Shown here: positions 1-10,168 of the stretch, in pieces
Layout: each line of letters starts with the position of its first letter
How positions within the stretch are numbered: position 1 is the first letter of the stretch
DNA from: Cristatella mucedo
Taxonomy: Eukaryota; Bryozoa; Phylactolaemata; Cristatellidae
Assembly: GCA_009760855.2 (NCBI GenBank)
Contig: WPIO01000015.1
Coordinates: 5,710,001-5,768,500 of the forward strand
Direction of reading: 5' to 3'
DNA: 58,500 bases
The notes under the pieces: generated by a model
The model's database searches: none
Seen by the model: the letters and a program-made list of their open reading frames with translations, nothing else
Told to the model about the DNA's origin: nothing
Position numbers and translations under genes: made by a program

Positions 1-262
1 CCATGCACTACTGTAGAGCGTACAAGCACACGAACGGCGATTCGCACAAGCTGAGCAAAAGTTGGTTGTTATTTTAATTCTTTTCAAATGACATAATTTC
101 TGAAGACCTTCTAGGTAAGGTAACATATTATGTAAATACATTGTAAGGACTGGGCTCTCTAATTGAGGAGCAATACTGTTTACTCATAGCTAGTCAGTTT
201 GTTGTAGCTTCATTCAAATTTGAGGAAGGCTGCTGCAATCCTAGTGCGAATTTCAGTAATAA

Positions 263-451
263 ATGTCGCCAGGAGCTAAGGAAGTCAGTGAATCTGGAAC
301 GCATGGAATAGTCAGAGCAAAAGTACAATTGCATTTCGTCTGCTATAAAAATGGAGTCGTAGATTTTTCTTGTGCTGTTACATGGAAAAGAGCGGGAGTA
401 TCAAATGCGAAAAGCTATGAACGCAAAATTTTGTCTTCGGGTATAATTTAA
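263..451 (+). other. Weak open frame, probably not a gene
   Basis: A 62-codon ATG frame lies in an otherwise featureless stretch (1-700). No domain, splice context or codon signal supports it. The flanking 525-660 is purine-rich (gacagacagacac, aaagagataaagag). Confidence 0.1.
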
Positions 452-702
452 AGGCTCATTGGATTCTTATTGACCAGTGACGCCTTATCTCTTAAATTTT
501 TGCACTGAGGTATGACTTTTTAAAATTGACAGACAGACACAAAGAGATAAAGAGAGCAGGGATACGGAAAAAAGAGAAAGAAAGCGAATGAATATGGAAA
601 CACAAGGCTGAAGTATGCTATGAGAGGCCTGCCGAAAATCTAACCGGAAAGACACGGCCAAAGACCTACCAGCTTCTGCCAGCTGAAATTCCTGTGCCGA
701 GC

Positions 703-2396
703 GTTCATTAATATGTCATTAGCCTCAGGTCATGTCCCAGCACCTTTCAAAAAAGCTGTAGTCAGGCCACTTCTCAAGAAAGCTACACTTTCCCAAGAGA
801 ATTTGAGCAACTACCGCCCAGTTTCCCTTCTACCATTCCTATCAAAGACACTCGAACGGGTCGTGGCAGACCAGCTAAACTCGTATATCGAAACCTCACA
901 CCTTGCTAGTAAGTTCCAGTCTGGCTTTAGAGCTAATCACTCCACAGGGTCAGCATTGCTTAGGGTATACAACGACCTACTTAGGAATGCAGACATGGGT
1001 AGAGTGTCTCTGCTTGTTTTGCTTGATCTTTCGGCAGCTTTTGATACTATTGATCACAAAGTTCTTCTAGAGCGCCTCTCATCTCGCCTGGGCATCACTG
1101 GCACTGCTCTGCAGTGGTTCAGGTCCTATCTCAGTGGGAGACTCCAGAGTATTGACGTGAATGGACAGAGATCATCTGAAGTACCTCTGAAATATGGAGT
1201 ACCTCAGGGCTCAGTGCTAGGTCCGGTTCTGTTCACGGTTTATACTCTGCCTCTAGCTGATGTGATTGCCAAGCACAATCTAGGCTTTCACTTCTATGCG
1301 GATGACACTCAGTTGTGCCTTTGCTTTGATCCCTCCCAGCCTTCGAGCACCTCAAATTCTCTCAACTCACTAGCGGCATGCATTGATGACATCCGCACAT
1401 GGATGGCAGCAAATTTTCTAAAACTAAACGATGATAAAACTAACTTACTAGTTATGGGCAAACCCAGTGTGATCCAGAGATTGGAAAGGCTGACTCTCAA
1501 AATTGGCTCTGCCAGCATATCTCCTGTCGAATCAGCTCGGAATCTAGGTGTCATATTCCAAAGTAACCTCTCGTTAGACGACCATATCAGCTCCACAGTC
1601 AAGTCTGCCTATTTTCAGCTTCATAACATTGCTAAAATTCGGGCTTGTTTAGATAAAGATACCACATCTAAGTTAGTTCATGCATTCGTGACATCCCGTC
1701 TCGACTTCTGCAACTCACTGCTTACTGGCCTACCAGCATGTGCGATCAGGCGATTGCAGCTGGTGCAAAACTCTGCAGCTAGGCTTGTCTGTCGTGAGCG
1801 TCGCAGTTTCTACATTACTCCACTTCTCGCCGACCTGCACTGGCTACCAGTCAAGCAACGGATTGACTTCAAGGTTTTGTCGCTCACTTTTAGGTCCCTT
1901 CATTCTATGGCTCCAGCCTATCTGTCAGATATACTACCCCACAGAACAAGCATCGTACCACCCGCTTCTCGGAATCCAACAGTCTAGAAATACCTCATAC
2001 AAACCTTAAATCCTTTGGAGACCGTGCATTTAGTTCATATGCTCCCAAAGCCTGGAACTCCCTCCCGACCTGCGTCAAAACATCCCCTGACCTGACCACA
2101 TTTAAAAGGAACCTAAAAACACACCTATTTAGGACAGCATTTAGTGGGTCCCTGCGATTCGTCTTTGATGTGCTTATGCGTGCTGACACTGTGCATGCTG
2201 CCACTAACTACATTTGCATGCTGACCCTGTGCATGTCACCCCCAACCATATTATTCATCTCGTTTGCTTTTCAAGCATGATTTTACTTACCATTCAATTG
2301 CATTTCACTTTACAGCAAATGTAAAGCGCCTAGAGAGAGATTGAGTTCTCTGAGGGCGCTTTATCAAGTGAATTATTATTATTATTATTATTATTT
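703..2396 (+). mobile_element. Family A L2-clade LINE, 5'-truncated copy (RT domain, 3' UTR, ATT tail)
   Basis: The frame at 713-1987 encodes 424 residues of non-LTR reverse transcriptase: [72 protein letters not shown] and the catalytic FYADDTQL. The thumb and C-terminal region ([35 protein letters not shown]) follows. These are hallmarks of the L2/CR1 group. A one-base deletion near 1945 shifts the frame; the remaining C-terminal codons (SFGDRAFSSYAPKAWNSLP-like) follow out of frame. The 3' UTR ends with the hairpin-like aagcgcc...ggcgcttt and (ATT)n at 2374-2395. The endonuclease is missing. The catalytic Asp pair is intact, but the copy is dead. Confidence 0.93.
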
Positions 2397-2559
2397 TCGA
2401 GCGGCAATTCCAGATCAAGTCAACCGAGAGGCGCAAAATTTGCTACTTCACTTCTTGCGAAAAGCCAGCGTAATAGTTCGATTCTGTAAGAAGAGCAAAG
2501 CAGCGCGGCTGGCTTTTCCGCAGGATGACACTCTCTGATGAAGAGTATCACCCTTCGGG

Positions 2560-3940
2560 TCCACCTATAAATAATCGGTTCCATGTAAGGTCAAGGTTGA
2601 CTGCCCTTCGAGAATCCCCGTTTTGGCCGCTGCTCATCTATGGGTTGCTGCAGAGCCAGCTTCAATACTTCAGTCTTCTCCTGTCGGCGTACGGGCACGA
2701 GATCACTAGTAGATAGCAGCAGTTCCGACAGCGTTGCGCCCTTCTCTCTACGACGGCCGAGTTCAGCTGCGTTGGCATTCAATAGGCTGAATGCGGCGGC
2801 TCTCGTGCCGCGCCGAGATTCTCGAACCGTCTCTATCCTCACTGCTGGCCAGAGAATCCGAGCTCCGCCGCTCTCGCGCACGCGCGTTTCGAGCAGACGT
2901 CGAGTGGCGTACATAAGCTGGCTGCTTCGGGCGGGCGGGCGGGCTGGCGGGCGAGAGCCCACCAGCGATGGAGAGAGCCCATTGGGATGCCCGCTACTGC
3001 GGCCCAGTCGGAACTGCATGCTCCGGCACAGACACAGGCGCACGCCTGCAGGCGCGTAGGCGCAGTGACGCTCGCGTCCCGGAGATGCCGTCCGTAGACG
3101 CGCGGGCGACGCGGAATCGGAGGACCGGGCACACCACCCCCCCCCCCTCTTTCACCCGCGAGCTCACCAAGAGCTGTGCGGCGGGCTGGCTCATTTGTCA
3201 ATCGGCAGCCAATAGTCCCTCTTGGCGCTGCCTCGATCTCGCTGGCGGGCAGAGCGATAGAGGTCGGCCGGCCGCTCGACTCTGACGTGCAGGCCGCCGC
3301 GGCTTCTGAGCGACGAGGCGAGCAGCTCGCCTCGTCGCTCAGGAGCCACGGCGGCCTGCGCGATCATCTCGCCGTCCATCACTGCGCGCCGAATCAAGTC
3401 GACGACGTGGCGCCTGCCATTTAGCCGGAGGTGCTACCGCCGTGCGCCGCTATCAATCGGCCCAGCTGCCCAGCCCCCGAGGGTTTCTCTTCGACCGTGC
3501 GCGCCGGCTACCGGCTTTGGCTGCGAGCCTTTGAGATCGCCACTACAGCTGCGTCAACACATGGAGATTTCGGCAATTGTTCGTCCGGTCGTCGCGTGGG
3601 ATTCTTTCCATCGAGTCTCAAGCTGTTGGCCTAATCGCGACAGCATGTGCCTAACGGGCGCCGCAGTGCCGAGCGCGCCCGAATGTGACAGCTGCTGTCC
3701 TCCGCCGCGCACGTCCCCGCTATCTAAAGGCTGCGATACTTTTCTGCATCGCTTGCCTACACTTGCAGAACTTATCGCGGCCTGCAGCTACAGCGGCCGG
3801 CTGCAGCTGAATCCATTAGCGTTGAGGCATTGCTCGCGCTGCAGAGAGTCTGACCAGCTCACATCGCCCTCCACCGCCCTGCGATCGGCCGTTTGCCATC
3901 GCCTCCACTTTAGCTCACTCGAAAAATGCTCTCGGAGACT
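2560..3940. other. GC/CpG-rich stretch without an assignable gene
   Basis: The stretch is dense in CpG with overlapping open frames on both strands (for example 2640-3059 + and 2591-3043 -), as expected from low stop-codon frequency. None contains a recognisable domain. It holds a C-run near 3136-3149 and the long hairpin at 3289-3359. It could be a CpG-island promoter or an unmethylated domain; no exon is supported. Confidence 0.4.
3289..3359. repeat. GC-rich inverted repeat, 35-bp arms with 1-base spacer
   Basis: The left arm 3289-3323 and right arm 3325-3359 are reverse complements with two mismatches. The core GACGAGGCGAGC/GCTCGCCTCGTC is perfect. It would form a very stable hairpin or cruciform. 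No flanking TIR or element identifies it. Confidence 0.85.
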
Positions 3941-3943
3941 TTC

Positions 3944-4098
3944 GGCGGCGTTGGTCTAGCGGTTAAGGTGCTCGCTCCGACCAAGGTCTGACTGAGGTCG
4001 TGGGCTCGGGCCCCGAGGCATATGTGAAGCGCGTGAATAGAGATTAAGTTCTCTTGGGGCGCTATATAAATGAATTACATATATATGTATATATATTA
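3944..4098 (+). mobile_element. SINE-2 (tRNA-derived, L2-type 3' tail)
   Basis: The 5' part is tRNA-like with an A-box TGGTCTAGCGG and a B-box-like GGCTCGGGCCC about 50 bp later. The 3' part, gagattaagttctcttgggg then cgctatataaatg, matches the family A LINE 3' end, followed by an AT-rich tail. The shared tail suggests mobilisation by the LINE. Confidence 0.75.
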
Positions 4099-4099
4099 T

Positions 4100-4847
4100 G
4101 TCGGTCTTCGCCGCTCGAGAAAGGACGAACAATGGACTCGCTGCGTGCGAACGCCTGAGCACCGCATTCAAAGGAGCTTCTATCGACTGAGAACGCCCAC
4201 GTCAAACAGCCAGCCGCTAGGGTAGGAAGGAAATGCCGCCTGAGGCCGGGTGCCTACAAACATCTTGATGTCATTAATGTAGGTGGTAATTCGCTGCCTC
4301 ATCTCCACATACCAACACTTGCGTAATTATGAACTTTTTTTATTTCAGCTGACTCCGCCCTCCACGAGTCGTCCCATTCTATTCCTCGGTTGATCGCAGC
4401 GCATTTTTTCGTAAGCCAACCAATTCATACGAGCCGATTTTCGTACATCAGCTTCTGAACAATTAATTTTTTACGCGTGGCGTGTAGTCATATCAAGTAT
4501 TCTATTCACAAAGATTTTCCACTCTTGACCAAGTGTTTCCCATGATTGTATCCTTTCATCTCTCATTTTTATCAAATTCTGCATATTTTACGATTGCGGA
4601 GCTTATTCTTTATCTTTTAAAAGGCATTTTCTGCATCAAAATGCATTTGTAATTCGCGAAACGTTAAGGCCTCGGATGTTGATTCCGCCCGCACAAAAAA
4701 AGACTTTCTTGCCTCTATTTTTTCTAGCTCATTTCTCAAGCCGATGACCTTCGGCCACTTCAGCTGAACTCTGCAACTTAATTTTAGCCGATCTTTTAGG
4801 CGCCGCGCGTTTGCATCTCTAGCTATGCACGACGGATGCAATCATCC
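4100..4847. other. Unassigned AT-richer spacer
   Basis: No repeat, RNA or convincing coding signal was seen. The 74-codon - strand frame at 4617-4841 has no recognisable features. Confidence 0.3.
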
Positions 4848-5080
4848 AGATGTCTTATGCGTGCTGACACTGTGCATGCTGCCACTAACCACACTTTCAT
4901 GCTGACCCTGTGCATGCATCCCCAAAGCATGTTATTCATGTTGTTTGTTTATCGAGCAGGATATTACTCACCATTCAATTGCATTTTCCTTTGCAGCAAA
5001 TGTAAAGCGCCTAGAAAGAGGATGGTTTCTCTGAGGGCGCTTTATCCAGTGCATTATTATTATTATTGTTATGACCAACG
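4848..5080 (+). mobile_element. Family A L2 LINE, 3' UTR/tail fragment
   Basis: It matches the 3' UTR of other family A copies (gcgtgctgacactgtgcatg, then aaatgtaaagcgcctagaaa, then gggcgctttatc) and ends in (ATT)n at about 5056-5078. There is no coding part. Confidence 0.85.
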
Positions 5081-5551
5081 GTTTGCCGGTGACCTTAGTT
5101 ATCCAGGTGGCGTACTGATCGCGAGCTTCCACTTTCTGCGTGTAGGGTGGACATCTACTTTGTCGAACATGTATGTTTCCTCTACATGCGCAGTGCTTGC
5201 AGCGAGCAGGCTCCCCTACATGCGCACTGGCGGGGGTTGTTTTAAGTTTGCAAGAAGACTTGTCAATGTGTGCCTTGTGCTAAAGCACAGGCTTGAACGC
5301 CTCTTTATAAGAAGTCTTGTTTTTGACGGCGATCTGTTTGATTTCCGTAACTGTATCCGTGTCTACACTTGTCAGCCTAGAGGGAAGCCGGGTCAGCTCC
5401 TTCTTCTTTCACTCGAAAACTGAAGTCCTGCCAGTCAGACCTAAACCAAATTTATAAGACAGGCGACCTCATTTTTTGCTAACTCTGAGAGGTCTCATTC
5501 CCCGGAATCGACGGGTTAGAACACTATGTTTCCCGCCTTTGTCTTTGAAAG

Positions 5552-5598
5552 AACTTCTCAACTTCTTGCCTCTGTAAGGCGTAAGAAGTTGAGAAGTT
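5552..5598. repeat. Hairpin with perfect 16-bp arms
   Basis: AACTTCTCAACTTCTT (5552-5567) is exactly complementary to 5583-5598. A further GCC/GGC pair inside the 15-base loop extends the stem past a 2-base bulge. It lies between two LINE fragments; no element boundary was found around it. Confidence 0.7.
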
Positions 5599-5784
5599 TT
5601 TTGTCAGGCCCCGTCTTACTAAAGCACTTGTCGAGTCGCAACCTGTGACTTTCCGTGAGATATTTTCCGAGGTTAATGCGTGTGAAATGTCTACCTTAAA
5701 ATAAAGTCTACTAAAAAGAGTTCCTTTTCTGACAACCCTAAATAATCCCCTCCCTGGACTTTATTGGCAGACAAACTTACTTTA

Positions 5785-7200
5785 AAAGCCTAGATTAGGT
5801 TCAGAAGTAATTTTAAATTATCGCCAAGTTTTCATTCTCCTTTTTTGTCAAGGACTCTAGAAATAAATTCACTCAGTAGCTTGCCGAACACTTTGAGAAT
5901 AATGAATTACTAGAATAATTTTAGTCGGGATTCAAGAAACACTTCTCCACTCAAACTGCTTTCCTCCCGGTGACCAACAACATCCTAAGCAGAAACGGTA
6001 ACGATAATGTTACGACCCTAGTCCTACTTGATCTACCATCTGAATTCGACGCCGTCGATCACGGTATCTCAGTTGTATGATTGAGAAAAACGATTGGCCT
6101 GCCAGACGAGGCACTGGCGCAGATCGTATCGTAATCGTCCGCTCGTTTGCAGTCAGTGTCGTACGGGGGTCAGGTCAAGGTTGGTCAAGTCTCCACAAGC
6201 AGGACCAGTCGTCAACTGGAGAGCTTCACATTCGGGTCTGCTCTCGGCCCTTTGCCACTCTCCATTCATGCTGAGCCTCTAGTAAATTTGTATCAGGCAG
6301 ATTGGATCAGGCCATCACTTCTATTTTACGACGCCCGTCTGTATTGGTCGTATACAAGGTCCGAAACTAGATACAGATGCCCTGCCCTGCAGACATTCAA
6401 TCTTGGATTTTGGCCGATTTTCCTAAACAAAATGACGATACAAGCCGAGCTCCTACTCGTTGGACATCGCCGAGCATGCGGCCGAACTGGGAGACTTTGC
6501 TCTTACAATTGGTGATGCTGCATTGTGACCGTCACCACTTACTTGTAATTTAGGCACTCTCTGTGATTGCAGCGTAAATTGTAAAAAAGAAATTATATTA
6601 AGAACACTGCTGTCACAGCTCTAGCGTTCAATCCACGACAAGTGTTAGGGAATGTCCGCCACCGACGGCTGCCTGGTAAAGGTTCTTTCTAGCTCATTGG
6701 TTCTGTCGAGGCTGTATTACTGCGATTCGGTTTTGGCTGAGCTACTGAGAAACGCTATTCAGCCTCTGCAGCCTTTAATGAATGCGGCTGCAGGGCTAGC
6801 TAACACGTCCCACAGATGGGGCCATCAGGTCTCCTTAAAGGCTGGAGCTGCGATGGGGATCGGTCGATCTGCTGATACCAAGGAAAATCCTTACCTTGAC
6901 CCGCAAGGCCCACCCACAGCGGCTCTTTTCATAGCAAGCTGAACTGCTACACCAGAACCGGCCTTCTTGCGAAATCAGGTCCTTTGTGGAAAATAAATTA
7001 GACGTTCCATTCCTACGCCTGAAGACAGCTGGCGAGAGAAGCTGTTGTTCTGCTGGTCTTAGACTGCGGTACTCACGGTTCCTATGCGACGAGGCGTTTA
7101 TTCTCCGCTGCCGGCTATGACACATCCTTTCCAGCCGTTTTGAGCTGCTACTTCCATGCTACTCACTAGAACATAGCAGCTCCTTACCTAAGAGCGACCT
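5785..7200 (+). mobile_element. Family B L2-like LINE, decayed RT copy
   Basis: Reverse-transcriptase blocks can be followed across frames: an NYRP-like start near 5818, SGFKKHFSTQTA near 5935, VLLDLPSEFDAVDH near 6030, an SVLGP-like LGPLPLSIHAEPL near 6255, a degraded FYADD-like block at 6325 and AELLLVG at 6450. SRLYYCDSVLAELLRNAIQP at 6690 and an SAG-like C-terminal block to about 7070 follow. Many stops and frameshifts make it a fossil. It is the most 5'-complete family B copy in the window. Confidence 0.65.
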
Positions 7201-7750
7201 GTGATTGACTCTTTTTTCACTTTCAAACCATTAGCAAATGAATCAATCGAGCTACTAGACTTTGGACTTTGATGGCCGCTGATTTTGTTACCCATTTAAG
7301 GTATAATTGCTGTTTTCGAACCTAGTTGTAACGAACCAGCAAATAACTCGGCAATTCTGGCTATTGAGATGCCTAGATTTGATATTCTTCACAATAACTA
7401 ATATGGTAAATACGTCCCTAAGCCCACTTTGTTCCGGTATCCTTCAAAAAGCTGTTTCAAAAGGTGACGACGTGGCCTTTTAACCAGTAGGGAAGAGCGA
7501 GCGAGAGTCCAAAGCCGTTGTTCAGTCGTCGCCCCTGACTCCGGGATCGGCATTGACAGTAGCGAATCGTGTGGACTTTAAAAATGGCCTCTCTGCTTTA
7601 TCCGGACAGTACCAAACTTTGCTGCCCCCAGGTATTTACGCCTACGCTTTCCCCTCCATGACTTTGGTAACTTTGAATTATATCAACGATTGAAAGCTTT
7701 CGCGGAATGTAGCGCATGACTTATCAAGGTCTGTAGCTCCACTAAACCAC
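7200..7750. other. Unassigned spacer
   Basis: No coding, RNA or repeat signal could be supported here. Confidence 0.3.
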
Positions 7751-7922
7751 TAGGCTGATTTAGCAGCCTCTTTTTTTACGGCGACAGTAGAGCCTTTACG
7801 GCTATCACCTCCGCTTGCAGCGGCAATAAATGATAGCCCACCGCAGGATTCGAACCCACGACCTCAGTCCCGAGTTCTTGAAAAGCAACCGCGCCTTACC
7901 TAGTGCGCCATCACTGCTCACC
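7751..7922 (-). mobile_element. SINE-1 (tRNA-derived)
   Basis: Read on the - strand it starts with the tRNA-like A-box region (gcgcactaggtaaggcg), has a B-box in ggttcgaatcc context (gattcgaaccc on +), then the shared body (ggtgatagccgtaaaggctc) and a 3' end in ctgctaaatcagcc. Confidence 0.75.
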
Positions 7923-8065
7923 AACAAAGCCACAGGGAATGCAGTAAACGAGTGTTACGCTCGCTTCAATTGGATTCCCGCGAGCGTAAGAGCGAAAATA
8001 GACTTAATCTCACTCAACGCACAGAAAGTGAGAAAAATAGCTTAATAGTATCTGACCCATAATTT

Positions 8066-8140
8066 TAAGCAAGTGGTAAAGTGCTCGCTCTATACGACCC
8101 GTGTCGTAAGTTTGAGTCCTGCAGTGGGCGATCCCTTGGC
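8066..8140 (+). mobile_element. tRNA-like SINE head fragment
   Basis: It keeps an A-box-like aagcaagtggtaaagtgctc, a B-box-like gtttgagtcctgc and the SINE-1 junction gtgggcgatccc, but not the SINE body. Probably a truncated SINE-1 relative rather than a functional tRNA: the acceptor stem is not paired. Confidence 0.4.
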
Positions 8141-8143
8141 TTA

Positions 8144-8780
8144 GTGGGTTATTCCACACAATGTAATGTAATGTATCTCCGTCTGTAACTCCACAAAGTC
8201 ATAAAGACCAGGTGGGTATTACGCAGGAGAGTTTTGTATAGCGCACTCACAGCCTGAGCAGCTTTCGGTACGCATTCGGTAGCCAACAGACTTCGTCTCA
8301 CGCAACAAAGAGAAAGTGGGAAGCACAGCAGAGTCAGGAGAGCAGTTGAGGTAGTGAGTAGCATAGAAGTAGCAGCTCAGGACCGCTGAAAAGGATGTGC
8401 CATAGTCGGCAGTAGGAGAGTAGTTGTCGTTGCGTAAAAATTGTGGAAGCGAGTTCCACAGTCTAGGACCTGCAGAGCTAAAGCTTCTGTCGCCAACTGT
8501 CTTTAAGCGGAGGAATGGGACAGCTAATTTATTGTCCACACAGGACCTGAGGGCGCGAAGAGGCTGAAACTGATACAGCAGTTCAGCTAGGTACGAAGGA
8601 GCCAAGCCGTTGCGGGCCTTGTGGGTCAGCGTAAGAACTTTGCTCTGTATCCTTTGCTCAACCGGCAGCCATCCTAGCTCTTTCAGCAAAGGTGACACGT
8701 GCTCGAACCGCTGGGACTTGAAGACCAGCCTTGCAGCCATATTCATAGTCCGCTGTAGTGGCATAATAGCTAACATACCA
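8144..8780 (-). mobile_element. Family B L2-like LINE, 3' copy with open C-terminal frame
   Basis: The frame 8219-8776 (- strand, 185 residues) encodes an RT C-terminal region: PLQRTMNMAARLVFKSQRF, ELGWLPVEQRIQSKVLTLTH, APSYLAELLYQF and SFSSAGPRLWNSLPQFLRND. The 3' UTR follows, ending near 8175-8144 with taatgtaatgta repeats. It is very close to the copies at 33.2 and 39.3 kb, which suggests recent activity. RT fingers, palm and endonuclease are absent. Confidence 0.85.
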
Positions 8781-9100
8781 GAACAAAAATCGAAGCTCGG
8801 TAGGGCGATGTGAAAGCTAAAAAGAGCGCACGCGTCTTGAGCTGAGATTTAAAGAATGCAATTTTCATTGCAGGCAGTGACCGTACCTGGAAATCGTTCC
8901 AGACTTTTGGTACATACAGGCCGAAAGCTTTATCGCTAAAAAGTTTCCATCGAGTGAGGTGAGGGAGACAACTAGAAGCGTTGGAGCTGATGGTGCTAGA
9001 ACACAATAGAAGAGCAAGAGATCTGGTTGGTTGGCTGGTGCAATCGAGAGTGAAAAATAGCTGACTTAGAGCAGCTTTATTTTTATTTCGGCAGAGCAAC
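8781..9100 (-). mobile_element. L2-like LINE fragment, third group (C-terminal RT region)
   Basis: The - strand frame at 8770-9099 contains KLFSDKAFGLYVPKVWNDFQ and FFKSQLKTRALF. These correspond to the GDRAFSSYAPKAWNSLP...FKRNLKTHLF block of family A but are clearly divergent, so it is a separate L2-like group. Confidence 0.5.
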
Positions 9101-9190
9101 CTTAACGGCTATCGCCATCGCTTACAGTTGGCAGCAAAGGATCGCCTACTACAGGATTCGACGACAGACCAGACGAGCCGCTGAGTGTTG
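9063..9190 (-). mobile_element. Decayed SINE-1
   Basis: Body residues ggctatcgccatcgcttaca and a B-box remnant (caggattcga) are recognisable on the - strand. The tRNA head is damaged. Confidence 0.5.
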
Positions 9191-9194
9191 CACC

Positions 9195-9640
9195 ATTTAC
9201 AGATGACGATGAGCCAATGACTGGTTTTCCGACGAGAGTGAATATCAAAGTTTCTGGACCAGCAGTCAAGGAAGTGAGTAGCTTGTAAATGACAGTACAG
9301 GACGACTGTAAAATGCATCCCGGTCATCAGCAGAAGAAGAGATTTTTTTGTGTATGAGTTGTGAAGGAGAGTTCTACAGTCTGTCAGCTGCAGAGCAAAA
9401 TCTTGTTTCCCAGCCTTCGAGCAAAAGAATATAGCAGGACCTTTCTTTTTCATAGACTTTTAAGGGCAAAAGGAGACTTCACCGATGCGCCAGGTCACCG
9501 AGGTCAAGAGAGAATCGAGCCGTGGAGGACCCTGTAAGTCGATATAAGAATATTTTTTCTCTGTATCTATTGATCGGCCTGGAAGCCAACGCAGCTCCTT
9601 CAGCAAATTAACCATGCAACTGTGGCATTGAGATTTATTG
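9195..9640 (-). mobile_element. Family B L2-like LINE, decayed
   Basis: Read on the - strand it parallels family B from the GWLPV-like region (9580-9610, aagccaacgcagctccttca on +) to the UTR (aaggaagtgagtagcttgta on +). Frames are broken. Confidence 0.55.
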
Positions 9641-9807
9641 ACGAACCCTATAAGGATGCGCTTGTAATATTAACACATTTGTATAGCGTTCTCAGAGTAT
9701 TCAACTCTCATTTTAGGCACTTCTGATTTGTTGTAAAGGAAGGGCGATCAAATAATTAGTTGTAGCATACTCAATGAAATTACGACGAACTTAAAATAAA
9801 GGTTATA

Positions 9808-9998
9808 TGCACAAGGTCAGCATGCGAATATAGTTAGTGGTAGCATGTACAGTGTCAGCATGCATAAGCACATACAGGTTGAATCGCAGGGACCCACTAA
9901 ATCGGGTTTCTTTTGCAGCAAATGTAAAGCGCCTAGAAAGAGATTGAGTTCTCTGGGGTGATTTATCAAGTGTTGCATTACTATTACTCTTATTGGTG
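9808..9998 (+). mobile_element. Family A L2 LINE with inverted 5' part (twin-priming structure)
   Basis: 9808-9900 is the family A 3' UTR in antisense (gcacaaggtcagcatgc to gggacccactaaat). 9901-9998 is the downstream 3' tail in sense (gcaaatgtaaagcgcctaga plus an ATT-like tail). Antisense upstream segment followed by sense 3' end is the classic outcome of twin priming. Confidence 0.7.
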
Positions 9999-10168
9999 GA
10001 CCGTCATGGTTCACTGGGTAAGGCGGTTGCTTTTCACGACCTTGGCCTCGAGATCGTGAGTTCGAATCCCGTGGTGGGCGATCCTTTATGGCCGCTGCAG
10101 CGGTGGTGATAGCCGCAATAGCTCTTCTGTCGCTTTAGAGACTGTTAAATCAGCTACTCTTTTTTATT
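9998..10168 (+). mobile_element. SINE-1 (tRNA-derived)
   Basis: A-box tggttcactgggtaa, B-box gttcgaatccc, body gtggtgatagccgc, tail gttaaatcagcta followed by a T-rich run. It abuts the twin-primed L2 tail. Confidence 0.75.

Noticed and set aside
713-1987. Complete, active LINE
   Set aside because: The endonuclease is absent, and a frameshift near 1945 separates the C terminus; only a truncated copy.
2640-3059. 139-codon Arg/Ser-rich gene in the CpG-rich stretch
   Set aside because: Equal-length frames exist on the other strand, no domain, no splice sites; consistent with low stop frequency in GC-rich DNA.
10001-10080. Functional tRNA gene
   Set aside because: A and B boxes are present, but the acceptor stem does not pair and the same sequence with a conserved non-tRNA body recurs elsewhere, so it is a SINE.
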